Below, one piece after another: positions 8,690 to 17,431 of a DNA stretch of 64,000 nucleotides (within the stretch, counting starts at the first letter, position 1; every line of letters starts with the position of its first letter). The stretch is from Paenibacillus durus (lineage in GTDB: Bacteria; Bacillota; Bacilli; Paenibacillales; Paenibacillaceae): contig NZ_CP009288.1 of the NCBI RefSeq assembly GCF_000756615.1, positions 744,001 through 808,000 on the forward strand. Reading direction: 5' to 3'. The notes below the pieces were generated by a model. That model ran no database searches, had not been told where the DNA came from, and saw nothing but the letters and a program-made list of their open reading frames with translations. The translations under genes were made by a program, and so were the position numbers.

Positions 8690-9453
8690 TGGCCTGTCCT
8701 CTGAAGCAGGTGAACCTGCTCTTTGGAGCATGTTCTCCAGACGAGCGCTTGGTCCTCAGTTTCCAGCGGCTGAACAGGAATGACCGCTTTGCCTTCGGAT
8801 AAAATGGATTTCACCATATTTCCAAGGACCACCGTTTCTTCCCCGCCCAGAACCGTACCGCCAAGGCTGATGATCCGGTCTACTTTGGCAAGCGCGCAAA
8901 GCTCGGCTGCTGTAAGGATGGTTCCCGGCTCTCCGACCTTATGCTTATCTTTGAACGACCCGTCGTTGCCCCCGAGACGCAGTCCCGCTCCGGCCATCGC
9001 CCCGATTACGCCTTGCCCGGTTCCGCCGTGTTCCGACAAGTGAATGCCAAGCTCAGACGCTAAGGTGTAAGCACTATTCTTGTCCAGCACCTCCCGCTTG
9101 GCGAGATAACTATAGTCGATTAACCGCACAGGGTCTGCAAGCAGATCCGGGACGACGACGCAAAGGCCGGGATCAGCTTCCGGTTCGCTCTCCGTTTCCA
9201 AATGCCGGCCGCTGAAATCAATGACAGCCTGAAGATACTGAGGATCGATATCCGCTTCAAAACACATGGAGCTGTTGTGTGAGGTATAAGGAATGTCCTC
9301 ATGGAGCAGGAGCTGATGCCGGGTAATTCTGCTTGATGTGCCCCAGCCGTTCGACTTAATGGCTCGTGATATATTTTTTGCCAAATCGCCGGTCCCCTTT
9401 ATTCCTTTGGTCGTAAAACTATCCGTATCGTCAATGCTCACCAATATTCGCAT
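8686..9453 (-). CDS. TiaS-like domain protein (archaeal tRNA-Ile2 agmatinylcytidine synthetase N-terminal relative)
   Basis: The 255-residue protein opens with MRILVSIDDTDS, then a GIKGTGDLAKNI segment. This matches the 'IDDTDS...GTG' start of the TiaS/DUF1743 kinase-like and FLD region, and the later HGGTGQGVIGAMAGAGLRL block fits the same fold. The zinc ribbon and OB domains of true archaeal TiaS are absent. Bacteria normally modify tRNA-Ile2 with lysidine (TilS), so a tRNA role here is doubtful and the substrate is unknown. The ATG at 9453 is chosen because AAGGAAAG lies seven bases before it; a longer start at 9471 is poorer. It heads a five-gene operon with a cysteine protein and three redox proteins. 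Confidence 0.65.
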   Translation of the reverse strand: MRILVSIDDTDSFTTKGIKGTGDLAKNISRAIKSNGWGTSSRITRHQLLLHEDIPYTSHNSSMCFEADIDPQYLQAVIDFSGRHLETESEPEADPGLCVVVPDLLADPVRLIDYSYLAKREVLDKNSAYTLASELGIHLSEHGGTGQGVIGAMAGAGLRLGGNDGSFKDKHKVGEPGTILTAAELCALAKVDRIISLGGTVLGGEETVVLGNMVKSILSEGKAVIPVQPLETEDQALVWRTCSKEQVHLLQRTGQ

Positions 9454-9471
9454 AAGGTTCTTTCCTTCCAT

Positions 9472-9758
9472 AACTTTATTATTAAAGATATATAAATATA
9501 TTTAGATATATTTAGGTATGAATTATATCAGCAAACCCGAACACCAGAAGTGATAAGTTGCAACCGACACAATAATGTAAAAAATAATGCAAATTCCAAT
9601 GTGATAATTCAGATAATCTGATAATTATTCAAGAGTCTGTATAGGAAACGACCAAAGACTTGCTGTAATTTTAATAAGGAAATTTCTATAATTTATTTTT
9701 CGGGATATGGACAAACTTCGGAGATAAGGAATTCCTATAAGGATGGAGAGGATTGTCA
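9472..9758. other. AT-rich intergenic region between divergent operons
   Basis: No gene is seen. The stretch near 9488-9519 contains an imperfect tandem ATATATTTAG repeat close upstream of the TiaS-like operon, and 9600-9632 has several AATCTGATAATT-like repeats. Both could hold promoter or operator sites for the minus-strand operon, but none can be assigned. Confidence 0.4.
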
Positions 9759-9802
9759 AAAAACGAACATTTGAACGAGACGGTATGATAATGTTCGTGT
9801 TT
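9759..9802 (+). promoter_or_regulatory. Paired PurR boxes
   Basis: AAAAACGAACATT (9759-9771) and, inverted, AATGTTCGTGTTT (9790-9802) match the PurBox core CGAAC with flanking A/T and are separated by 18 bp. Inverted PurBoxes about this far apart are the known PurR/PRPP-responsive repressor site of Bacillales. They lie directly upstream of the pur promoter. Confidence 0.85.
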
Positions 9803-9805
9803 AAG

Positions 9806-9835
9806 TTGACATACGGTGTAGGGGGTTGTTAAACT
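9806..9835 (+). promoter_or_regulatory. Promoter of the purine operon
   Basis: TTGACA at 9806-9811 is followed after about 18 bp by TAAACT (9830-9835). The -10 is weak, as in other PurR-controlled promoters. Transcription would start shortly before the riboswitch. Confidence 0.65.
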
Positions 9836-9849
9836 GAAGGCATCGACAG

Positions 9850-9916
9850 CTCGTATAAATCCGGAAATAAGGTCCGGAAGTTTCTACCTGGAAACCGTAA
9901 ATTTCCGGACTACGGG
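9850..9916 (+). ncRNA. Guanine-sensing purine riboswitch aptamer
   Basis: P1 pairs CTCGTA (9850-9855) with TACGGG (9911-9916). P2 is TCCGGA/TCCGGA with a 7-nt AATAAGG loop, the junction reads AGTTTCTACC, and the P3 loop is ACCGTAAA. All are canonical purine-riboswitch elements. The specificity base is C (9910, in GGACTACG), which pairs with guanine or hypoxanthine; adenine aptamers have T there. It precedes purE by about 250 nt and should terminate transcription when guanine is plentiful. Confidence 0.95.
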
Positions 9917-10031
9917 GAATTGAAAGACATAAGGCGACATCGCTTGCGGCTTGTCCGTAAGAATCGATGCTGTCCTTTTTCCTGTCTCGCCCCGAGGCGA
10001 GTGCCTGGAAATGTTCTTGGTTCCCGTGTGG

Positions 10032-10077
10032 TAGTCCGAATTTCCCGCAAAATTTGTAAGGGAATCGGGCTTTTTTT
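10032..10077 (+). terminator. Riboswitch-controlled terminator (expression platform)
   Basis: The stem pairs the TCCGAATTTCCC side (10034-10045) with GGGAATCGGG (10060-10069) and is followed by seven T. Its 5' half GTAGTCCGAATTT (10031-10043) is complementary to AAATTTCCGGACTAC of the aptamer (9899-9913). Without ligand these pair as an antiterminator; with ligand P1/P3 form and the terminator folds. Confidence 0.85.
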
Positions 10078-10166
10078 GTGCGAATTATGGAAAACTATAG
10101 CGAAATGGGTCAAGATAGGAACTGGAGCTGAAATATCATTCCATTGAACGGAAGGCAGGTTGAATC

Positions 10167-10652
10167 ATGTCGGTGCAGGTAGCTGTTATTATGGGCAGCA
10201 AATCGGACTGGGAAACAATGAAGCATGCATGCGAGGTGCTGGAGGAACTGGAGATCCCTTATGAGAAAAAGGTCGTATCCGCACACCGCACGCCGGATCT
10301 CATGTTCCAATTTGCGGAGGAGGCTGCGGAGCGGGGCATTCGCGTCATTATCGCGGGCGCCGGAGGCGCGGCGCATCTGCCGGGCATGGTAGCCGCGAAG
10401 ACGATCCTGCCCGTTATCGGTGTGCCGGTGCAATCGAAGGCGCTGAATGGACTCGATTCGCTGCTCTCGATCGTGCAGATGCCGGGAGGCATACCGGTTG
10501 CGACGGTAGCGATCGGCAAGGCGGGCGCGGTGAACGCCGGGCTGCTGGCCGCCCAGATCATCGGCGCGTTCGATCCCGAGGTGCAGCGCAGGGCGCAGAA
10601 TCGCCGGGATGCGATTCGTGACGAAGTGCTGGAAGGCAGCGACGATCTATGA
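10167..10652 (+). CDS. purE: N5-carboxyaminoimidazole ribonucleotide mutase
   Basis: PurE moves the carboxyl group of N5-CAIR to C4, giving CAIR in de novo purine synthesis. At 161 residues it has normal class I length, with MGSKSDWETM near the start and SAHRTPD around residue 41, the nucleotide-binding and catalytic histidine motifs. It is the first gene of the pur operon, about 90 bp after the riboswitch terminator, and its stop overlaps the purK start (ATGA). An adjacent PurK supports the ATP-dependent two-step route used by bacteria rather than the animal single-step enzyme. Confidence 0.97.
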   Translation: MSVQVAVIMGSKSDWETMKHACEVLEELEIPYEKKVVSAHRTPDLMFQFAEEAAERGIRVIIAGAGGAAHLPGMVAAKTILPVIGVPVQSKALNGLDSLLSIVQMPGGIPVATVAIGKAGAVNAGLLAAQIIGAFDPEVQRRAQNRRDAIRDEVLEGSDDL

Positions 10653-11932
10653 GCGGCGGCGGAATCGGCGGCGGAGCGGATATGCCGGATTGTAAGACGC
10701 AGCCGCGGATGCTGCGCCCGGGAGCGACCGTCGGCGTGCTCGGCGGCGGCCAGCTCGGGCGCATGATGGCGCTGGCCGGCAGCGCCATGGGCTACCGTTT
10801 CGTGGCGCTCGACCCCGCGCCGGATGCGCCCTGCGGGCAGGTATCGCCGCAGATCGTCGCGGCGTACGACGACATCAACGCGGCGCGTGAGCTTGCGCGC
10901 CGCGCGGATGTGATCACGTACGAGTTCGAGAACGTCGACGCGGGCGTAGCCGCGCTGCTGGCGGAGGAATCGTACGTGCCCCAGGGCAGCGCGCTGCTGT
11001 ACACGACGCAGCACCGGCTGCGCGAGAAGGCCGCCATCGAAGCTGCGGGCGTCCCGGTGGCCCCGTACCGCAAGGTGGCGAGCCTTGCGGACCTTACGGC
11101 GGCGGCTGCGGAGCTCGGCCTGCCGGCGGTGCTGAAGACCGTCACCGGCGGATATGACGGTAAGGGACAGGCCGTCCTCCGCCGGGAGGACGAGCTGGAG
11201 GAAGCGTTCCGGCGGCTCGCGCCGGAAGGCGCGTTCCCAGCAGGAACGGTGCCGGGAGAAACTGCTCCGGCGGCCGAAACCGCCTCGGCGCAGGCTCCCG
11301 CGGTGGAGGACGCCCCGCTGGTGTTGGAGAAATTCGTGCCGTTCCGGTGCGAAATCTCGGTTATTGCCGCCCGCAGCTCGCGGGGTGAGGTGAAAAGCTT
11401 TCCAGCGGCGGAGAATATTCATGTAGATAACATTCTCCACCTGTCCATCGTTCCTGCCAGGGTGCCGGAGGAGATCCGGCAAAGAGCCTGCGAACTGGCG
11501 GAGCAGCTGATTGCGGGGCTTAACGCCGTCGGGCTGCTGGCGGTGGAGATGTTCGTGACGGAGGATGGCGAACTGTTCGTTAACGAGCTGGCGCCCCGCC
11601 CGCACAATTCTGGCCATTACACGATGGACGCCTGCGCCACCTCGCAGTTCGAGCAGCATGTGCGCGCGGTATGCAACCTGCCGCTTGGAAGTACGGACCT
11701 GCTGACCCCGGCCGTTATGGTCAATGTGCTGGGTCAGCATTTGGAAGGGGCGGTCGGCCGCTTTTGTGAGGACGATGAAGAGGCCAATCGGCTTGGAGTA
11801 ATCCCCAAGCTTCATATATATGGCAAGACCGAAAGCAAGACGGGCCGCAAAATGGGCCATATCAATCTGCTCTGCAAGGATACGGCGGATGCGCTCGCCT
11901 GGGTGGAGCAAACTAACCTTTGGAGGAACTGA
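10649..11932 (+). CDS. purK: 5-(carboxyamino)imidazole ribonucleotide synthase
   Basis: An ATP-grasp enzyme converting AIR, bicarbonate and ATP to N5-CAIR for PurE. GVLGGGQLGRMMALAG marks the N-terminal fold, LPAVLKTVTGGYDGKGQ the ATP-binding loop, and ELAPRPHNSGHYT the C-terminal active-site block. The ATG at 10649 overlaps purE as ATGA; a second ATG at 10682 would remove a Gly-rich leader and give a start closer to the B. subtilis enzyme. A roughly 30-residue Ala/Pro/Glu-rich insertion sits near residues 190-220, between the ATP-binding strands, making the protein longer (427) than usual. The first half is unusually G+C rich. Confidence 0.95.
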   Translation: MSGGGIGGGADMPDCKTQPRMLRPGATVGVLGGGQLGRMMALAGSAMGYRFVALDPAPDAPCGQVSPQIVAAYDDINAARELARRADVITYEFENVDAGVAALLAEESYVPQGSALLYTTQHRLREKAAIEAAGVPVAPYRKVASLADLTAAAAELGLPAVLKTVTGGYDGKGQAVLRREDELEEAFRRLAPEGAFPAGTVPGETAPAAETASAQAPAVEDAPLVLEKFVPFRCEISVIAARSSRGEVKSFPAAENIHVDNILHLSIVPARVPEEIRQRACELAEQLIAGLNAVGLLAVEMFVTEDGELFVNELAPRPHNSGHYTMDACATSQFEQHVRAVCNLPLGSTDLLTPAVMVNVLGQHLEGAVGRFCEDDEEANRLGVIPKLHIYGKTESKTGRKMGHINLLCKDTADALAWVEQTNLWRN

Positions 11933-11938
11933 AATCAC

Positions 11939-13234
11939 ATGATCGAACGTTACAGCAGACCGGAAATGCGTGCTATCTGGACCGAAGAGAATAAATTCAA
12001 AGCCTGGCTCGAAGTGGAGCTGTGCGCCTGCGAGGCGTGGGCGGAGCTTGGCGTCATCCCGAAAGAGGATACGGTCAAGCTGCGGGAGAACGCAGAGTTC
12101 AATATTGACCGCATCTACGAAATCGAGCAGGAGACGCGCCATGACGTTATCGCGTTTACGCGCGCGGTATCGGAGAGCCTTGGGGCGGAGCGCAAATGGG
12201 TGCATTACGGCCTGACCTCCACCGATGTCGTTGATACGGCGCTTGGTTACCTGCTGCGCCAGGCCAACGAGATTTTGGAGAAGGACATCGTGAATTTCAT
12301 TGAAATTTTAAAAGACAAGGCGATTGCCTACAAAGATACGCCGATGATGGGCCGTACGCACGGCGTACACGCCGAGCCGACTACGTTCGGACTGAAGATG
12401 GCGCTGTGGTATGAGGAAATGAAGCGCAATCTGGAGCGGTTCCGCCATGCCGCAAACGGCGTGCAGTTCGGCAAAATCTCCGGCGCGGTCGGTACCTACG
12501 CCAACATCGACCCGTTCGTGGAGGAGTTCGTCTGCCGCAAGCTGGGCACTAGCCCCGCGCCGATCTCGACGCAGACGCTTCAGCGCGACCGTCATGCCGA
12601 GTACATGGCAACGCTGGCGCTGATCGCCACTTCGCTTGACAAGTTCGCGACCGAAATCCGCGCGCTGCAAAAGAGCGAGGTACGCGAGGTTGAGGAAGCT
12701 TTTGCCAAAGGACAAAAAGGCTCGTCGGCGATGCCGCACAAGCGCAACCCGATCGGCTGCGAGAATATTTCCGGCCTGTCCCGGGTTATCCGCGGACATA
12801 TGATCACCGCCTACGAGAACGTGCCGCTCTGGCATGAACGCGATATCTCGCATTCCTCGGTGGAACGGGTAATCCTCCCGGATGCGACGATGCTGCTGAA
12901 CTATATGCTGAACCGCTTCGGCAACATTGTGAAGAACCTGACCGTATTCCCGGAAAATATGAAGCGCAACATGGAGCGTACCTTCGGCGTACCGTTCTCC
13001 GGCCGCGTTATGACGAAGCTGATCGACAAGGGCTTCAGCCGCGAGCAGGCTTACGATACGGTGCAGCCGCGCGCTATGCAGGCTTGGGAGACGCAGCAGC
13101 ATTTCCGCGAGATTGTTGAGAATACACCGGAAATCACGGCAGTTCTCAGCCCGGAAGAGATTGCAGACGCGTTCAATCCTTCTTGGCATCTCAAGAATGT
13201 GGATACGATTTTCCGGAAGCTGGGCTTGATCTAA
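11939..13234 (+). CDS. purB: Adenylosuccinate lyase
   Basis: PurB removes fumarate from SAICAR and from adenylosuccinate, so it acts in both the common and the AMP branch. The 431-residue protein has the fumarase/aspartase superfamily signature GSSAMPHKRNP near residue 262, the HYGLTSTDVVDTA block near 86, and the catalytic histidine in MGRTHGVHAEPTTFG near 137. Start follows TGGAGGA at the end of purK, with a 6-bp gap. Length and context are ordinary. Confidence 0.97.
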   Translation: MIERYSRPEMRAIWTEENKFKAWLEVELCACEAWAELGVIPKEDTVKLRENAEFNIDRIYEIEQETRHDVIAFTRAVSESLGAERKWVHYGLTSTDVVDTALGYLLRQANEILEKDIVNFIEILKDKAIAYKDTPMMGRTHGVHAEPTTFGLKMALWYEEMKRNLERFRHAANGVQFGKISGAVGTYANIDPFVEEFVCRKLGTSPAPISTQTLQRDRHAEYMATLALIATSLDKFATEIRALQKSEVREVEEAFAKGQKGSSAMPHKRNPIGCENISGLSRVIRGHMITAYENVPLWHERDISHSSVERVILPDATMLLNYMLNRFGNIVKNLTVFPENMKRNMERTFGVPFSGRVMTKLIDKGFSREQAYDTVQPRAMQAWETQQHFREIVENTPEITAVLSPEEIADAFNPSWHLKNVDTIFRKLGLI

Positions 13235-13261
13235 ACTCATTTCTGCAAGGGAGGAAAGGCC

Positions 13262-14155
13262 ATGACACATCCTGCCGTATCGACTGCGGTGGATCTGATC
13301 GACGCTCCGCTGCTGTACAAAGGCAAAGTGCGCGAGCTGTACGATTTGGGAGAAAATATGCTGATCGTCGTGACGGACCGGATTTCCGCGTTCGACTATG
13401 TGCTGGAACCGGCGGTGCCGGACAAAGGCAATGTGCTGAACCGCCTAAGCGCATTCTGGTTCGGGCAGACGAAAGAGCAGTTGGACAATCATGTCGTCCA
13501 TATCGATGTGGACCGTCTGGGCGGTATCGTCAAGGACCCTGAGCTGCTGAGAAACCGCATCATGGTTGTACGCAAGGCTCAGCGGATCGACATGGAATGC
13601 GTGGTGCGCGGATACATTACCGGCGGCGGCTGGCGGCAGTATAAGGAGACCGGCAAGGTGAACGGCATCGAGCTGCCTAAGGGTCTGCGCAAAAATGCGA
13701 AGCTGGCGGAACCGATCTTCACCCCGGCTGCTAAAAATGACGTCGGGCACGACGAGGACATTCCTTTTGCCAAAATGCAGGAATTGATCGGCGAGGAGCT
13801 CGCGAACGAGCTTAAAAAGAAGAGTCTGAAGCTGTATGCTTTCGCACGCGATTACTGCGCGGAGCGCGGCATTTTGCTGGCCGACTGCAAATTCGAGTTC
13901 GGTATTCTGGACGGCAAGGTCATCCTGATCGACGAAATTTTTACGCCGGATGCTTCCCGTTTCTGGGCGAAAGACAAGTACGCTCTGGATATTGAAATCG
14001 ACAGCATGGACAAAGAGCCGGTGCGGGCTTATCTCGCTTCCTCTTCCTGGGACAAGAACAGTACCCCTGACCCGCTTCCGGAGGAGGTCGTCAATGAGAC
14101 GAGCCGCCGCTACCTGGATATTTACCACCGGATTACCGGTCATTCGCTGAACTGA
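13262..14155 (+). CDS. purC: Phosphoribosylaminoimidazole-succinocarboxamide synthase
   Basis: PurC joins CAIR and aspartate with ATP to make SAICAR. Recognised by KGKVRELYDLGENM at the N-terminus, DRISAFDYV, the SAICAR-synthetase block ECVVRGYITGGGW, and FGILDGKVILIDEIFTPD. At 297 residues it belongs to the longer class rather than the ~240-residue B. subtilis type. The AGGGAGG site precedes the ATG. It is followed by a 112-bp gap before purS, the first larger gap in the operon. Confidence 0.96.
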   Translation: MTHPAVSTAVDLIDAPLLYKGKVRELYDLGENMLIVVTDRISAFDYVLEPAVPDKGNVLNRLSAFWFGQTKEQLDNHVVHIDVDRLGGIVKDPELLRNRIMVVRKAQRIDMECVVRGYITGGGWRQYKETGKVNGIELPKGLRKNAKLAEPIFTPAAKNDVGHDEDIPFAKMQELIGEELANELKKKSLKLYAFARDYCAERGILLADCKFEFGILDGKVILIDEIFTPDASRFWAKDKYALDIEIDSMDKEPVRAYLASSSWDKNSTPDPLPEEVVNETSRRYLDIYHRITGHSLN

Positions 14156-14267
14156 TTTTTTTTCAACGGTTGAAGTCCGATTTATATAAAAATGTATTGT
14201 CCGCCTGCCTTTCATTATTTATTCGGAGGCCTTTCGGGCATGAATATTTAGGAGGAACGACAAAGCT

Positions 14268-14513
14268 ATGTTAAAAGCGAAGGTATATGTCACCATTAAA
14301 AAGAGTGTGCTTGATCCTCAGGGAGTAGCTGTACAAGGGGCTCTGCATTCCGTAGGCTTCCAAGAAGTCGAAAGCCTGCGCATCGGCAAGTATATGGAAC
14401 TGACTCTGGATACGAACGACCGCGAAGAGGCCGGCAAGCGTCTTAAGGAAATGTGCGAGAAGCTGCTCGCGAATACGGTGATCGAGGATTACCGCTACGA
14501 ATTGGAGGCTTAA
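14268..14513 (+). CDS. purS: Phosphoribosylformylglycinamidine synthase subunit PurS
   Basis: The 81-residue PurS is the small bridging subunit of the PurLQS FGAM synthase complex of Gram-positive bacteria and archaea, aiding ammonia transfer from PurQ to PurL. Typical segments are KVYVTIKKSVLDPQG and ALHSVGFQEVESLRIGKY. A perfect AGGAGGA precedes the ATG. It lies 4 bp before purQ. Confidence 0.95.
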   Translation: MLKAKVYVTIKKSVLDPQGVAVQGALHSVGFQEVESLRIGKYMELTLDTNDREEAGKRLKEMCEKLLANTVIEDYRYELEA

Positions 14514-14517
14514 AGTC

Positions 14518-15207
14518 ATGAAATTTGCTGTACTTGTCTTTCCCGGCTCCAATTGCGATATCGACTGCTACAAGGCGGTGGAGGATACGGTTGGCGAGCC
14601 TGTCGATTATGTGTGGCATACGGCGACCGACCTGTCGGCTTATGACTGCATTCTCGTTCCGGGCGGTTTCTCTTACGGCGATTACTTGCGCTGCGGCGCG
14701 ATTTCCCGTTTTGCCCCGGTGATGAACGAGGTGGCCAAGGCGGCTGAGCAGGGCAAGTTCGTGCTCGGTATTTGCAACGGATTCCAGATTCTTACTGAAG
14801 CAGGACTGCTGCCGGGCGCGCTGCGCCGGAATATGTCGATGAAATTCCGATGTCATGACACGACGCTTAAGGTCGTTAATAATACAACGCCGTTCACAAC
14901 GGACTACGCTGCAGGCGAAGAAATCATCATTCCGATCGCCCACGGCGAAGGCAATTATTACTGCGATGAAGAGACGCTGGCTGCGCTTAAAGCGAATAAC
15001 CAGATCGTATTCACTTATACGGACAATCCGAACGGCTCTGTCGCCGATATTGCGGGCATCTGCAATGAGCGGGGCAATGTGGTCGGCATGATGCCGCATC
15101 CGGAGCGGGCGGTTAATTCACTGCTTGGCTCGGAAGACGGTAAACGGATGTTCAGTTCCATTTTGAAGACATGGAGGGATACTCATGGCACAGCAAGTGT
15201 CCGCTAA
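14518..15207 (+). CDS. purQ: Phosphoribosylformylglycinamidine synthase subunit PurQ (glutaminase)
   Basis: A class I glutamine amidotransferase supplying ammonia to PurL. The nucleophile cysteine is in VLGICNGFQIL near residue 86, and the His/Glu pair is in MMPHPERA near 195. FPGSNCDIDCY at the N-terminus is typical of PurQ. GGAGG at the end of purS serves as its ribosome site. The 3' end overlaps purL by 23 bp, so synthesis of the two subunits is coupled. Confidence 0.96.
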   Translation: MKFAVLVFPGSNCDIDCYKAVEDTVGEPVDYVWHTATDLSAYDCILVPGGFSYGDYLRCGAISRFAPVMNEVAKAAEQGKFVLGICNGFQILTEAGLLPGALRRNMSMKFRCHDTTLKVVNNTTPFTTDYAAGEEIIIPIAHGEGNYYCDEETLAALKANNQIVFTYTDNPNGSVADIAGICNERGNVVGMMPHPERAVNSLLGSEDGKRMFSSILKTWRDTHGTASVR

Positions 15208-17431
15208 GGAACCGACCGCGGAGCAAATTAAGGATCAGAAAATTTACAGCCAGTTCGGCGTGTCGGACAGCGAATACGAGCTGATCTGCTCGTTCATGGG
15301 ACGCCTTCCCAATTATACCGAAATCGGCGTGTTCAGCGTGATGTGGTCCGAACACTGCGCGTACAAGAATTCGAAGCCGCTGCTGCGGCGCTTCCCGGTA
15401 AGCGGCCCCCGCGTTCTGATGGGACCGGGTGAAGGCGCAGGGATCGTGGACATCGGCGACAACCAGGCCGTTGTGTTCAAAATCGAAAGCCATAACCATC
15501 CGTCGGCGGTAGAGCCTTATCAAGGCGCGGCTACGGGCGTGGGCGGGATTATCCGCGATATTTTCTCGATGGGCGCAAGACCGGTAGCCGTACTGAACTC
15601 CCTTCGTTTCGGCAAGCTCGGAAGCGACCGGGTCAAATATCTATTCGAGCATGTCGTGTCCGGGATCGCCGGCTATGGCAACTGTATCGGCATCCCGACT
15701 GTTGGCGGCGAAGTGATGTTCGACAACAGCTATGACGGCAATCCGCTCGTCAACGCCATGTGCGTCGGTCTCATTGACCACGACAAAATCCAGCGCGGCG
15801 TCGCCAAAGGCGTCGGCAACCCGGTATTCTACGTCGGACCGCCTACGGGACGCGACGGCATCCACGGCGCGACCTTCGCGTCGGTGGAGCTGAGCGAGGA
15901 GTCGGAAGCGAAGAAGACGGCGGTGCAGGTCGGTGATCCGTTCATGGAGAAGCTGGTTATGGAAGCCTGCCTTGAGCTGATCGATACCGGCATCGTCCTC
16001 GGTATTCAGGACATGGGCGCAGCGGGCCTGACCTGCTCCAGCTCGGAAATGGCGAGCAAGGCGGGCAACGGTCTGGAGCTGTATCTCGACCAAGTGCCGC
16101 AGCGCGAGGAAGGCATGACGCCTTACGAAATGATGCTGTCGGAATCGCAGGAGCGGATGCTGTTCGTTGTTGAGCCGAAGGATGAGGCGCAGGCGCAGGA
16201 GATTTTCGACCGCTGGGGCGTTATTTGCTGCAAAGTCGGCAAAGTAACGGACGACGGCCGCCTGAAGCTGTTCCATCACGGCGAAATCGTCGGCGATATG
16301 CCGGTAACCGCGCTGGTGGATGAGTGTCCGGTATATGACAAGCCGTCTTCCGTACCGGCTTATTACGAGGAGAACGCGGCGGTTGACACGCTACGCTATG
16401 AAGAAGTGACCGACCTTGGCGGCGCGCTGAAGAAGGTGCTGGCTTCCCCGACGGTGGCAAGCAAGGCATGGGTCTACAACCAATATGACTATATGGTCCG
16501 CACCAGTACGGCGGTTCGCCCTGGCTCGGATGCCGCGGTCGTGACGATTCACGGCACGCGCAAAGGACTTGCGATGACGACGGATTGCAATGGCCGTTAC
16601 GTGTACCTGGACCCTGAGGTCGGCGGCAAAATCGCGGTCGGTGAAGCGGCGCGGAACATCGTCTGCTCCGGCGCGCAGCCGCTGGCGATTACGGACAACC
16701 TGAACTTCGGCAGTCCGGAGAAGCCGGATATTTTCTGGCAGATGGAGCGCGCCGTTGACGGCATGGCGGAAGCCTGCCGCGTGCTGGACACGCCGGTTAT
16801 CGGCGGTAATGTCAGCTTGTACAACGAGAATGCCACAGGCGCCATCTATCCGACTCCGGTAGTCGGCATGGTGGGACTGGTGGAAGATACGGATCATATT
16901 ACAACGCAAGCGTTCAAGAGTGAAGGCGACGCCATTCTGCTGCTCGGCGAGACGCGTGCGGAGCTTGGCGGCAGCGAGTTCCAGTACGCCGTGCACGGCG
17001 TAACGGAAGGACGTCCGCCGCAGCTAGACCTTGCGGTAGAGCGCAAGCTGCTTGACGCCGTGCTCGGCGCCATTCGCAGCGGCCTTGTCCGCTCGGCCCA
17101 TGACCTGTCCGAAGGCGGCCTGGCGGCCGCGCTGGCCGAGAGCTGTATCAGCGGCCGGATCGGCGCGAACGTCGAGCTGGCTTCGAACGGACTGCGCCGC
17201 GATGTGGCGCTGTTCAGCGAGAGCCAGTCGCGCATTCTGCTTACCGCTTCGAGTGACAAGGCTGAGGAACTGAGCGCGTATATCGCTGCGGCCGGTGTGC
17301 CCGTTCAGGTCATCGGCAGCGTAGGCGGCGAACGTCTGCGTGTAAATCTTGACGGTTCTTCCGCCCTGGACGAACCGGTGGCGGAGCTTACAACCATTTG
17401 GGAGGATGCTATTCCATGTCTTATGAAATAA
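15185..17431 (+). CDS. purL: Phosphoribosylformylglycinamidine synthase subunit PurL
   Basis: The 748-residue small-type PurL catalyses ATP-dependent conversion of FGAR to FGAM with ammonia from PurQ. Visible blocks include FSVMWSEHCAYKNSKPLL, GPGEGAGIVDIGD, ESHNHPSAVEPYQGAATG and IQDMGAAGLTCSSSEM. The duplicated AIRS-like halves fit the family. It starts inside purQ with a GGAGG site, and its 3' end overlaps purF by 16 bp. Confidence 0.97.
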   Translation: MAQQVSAKEPTAEQIKDQKIYSQFGVSDSEYELICSFMGRLPNYTEIGVFSVMWSEHCAYKNSKPLLRRFPVSGPRVLMGPGEGAGIVDIGDNQAVVFKIESHNHPSAVEPYQGAATGVGGIIRDIFSMGARPVAVLNSLRFGKLGSDRVKYLFEHVVSGIAGYGNCIGIPTVGGEVMFDNSYDGNPLVNAMCVGLIDHDKIQRGVAKGVGNPVFYVGPPTGRDGIHGATFASVELSEESEAKKTAVQVGDPFMEKLVMEACLELIDTGIVLGIQDMGAAGLTCSSSEMASKAGNGLELYLDQVPQREEGMTPYEMMLSESQERMLFVVEPKDEAQAQEIFDRWGVICCKVGKVTDDGRLKLFHHGEIVGDMPVTALVDECPVYDKPSSVPAYYEENAAVDTLRYEEVTDLGGALKKVLASPTVASKAWVYNQYDYMVRTSTAVRPGSDAAVVTIHGTRKGLAMTTDCNGRYVYLDPEVGGKIAVGEAARNIVCSGAQPLAITDNLNFGSPEKPDIFWQMERAVDGMAEACRVLDTPVIGGNVSLYNENATGAIYPTPVVGMVGLVEDTDHITTQAFKSEGDAILLLGETRAELGGSEFQYAVHGVTEGRPPQLDLAVERKLLDAVLGAIRSGLVRSAHDLSEGGLAAALAESCISGRIGANVELASNGLRRDVALFSESQSRILLTASSDKAEELSAYIAAAGVPVQVIGSVGGERLRVNLDGSSALDEPVAELTTIWEDAIPCLMK

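Noticed and set aside
10259..12205. Long (648-codon) minus-strand open frame opposite purE, purK and purB
   Set aside because: It is the antisense of well-identified genes; the translation is Arg/His-rich with no domain. Such frames are common in G+C-rich genes.
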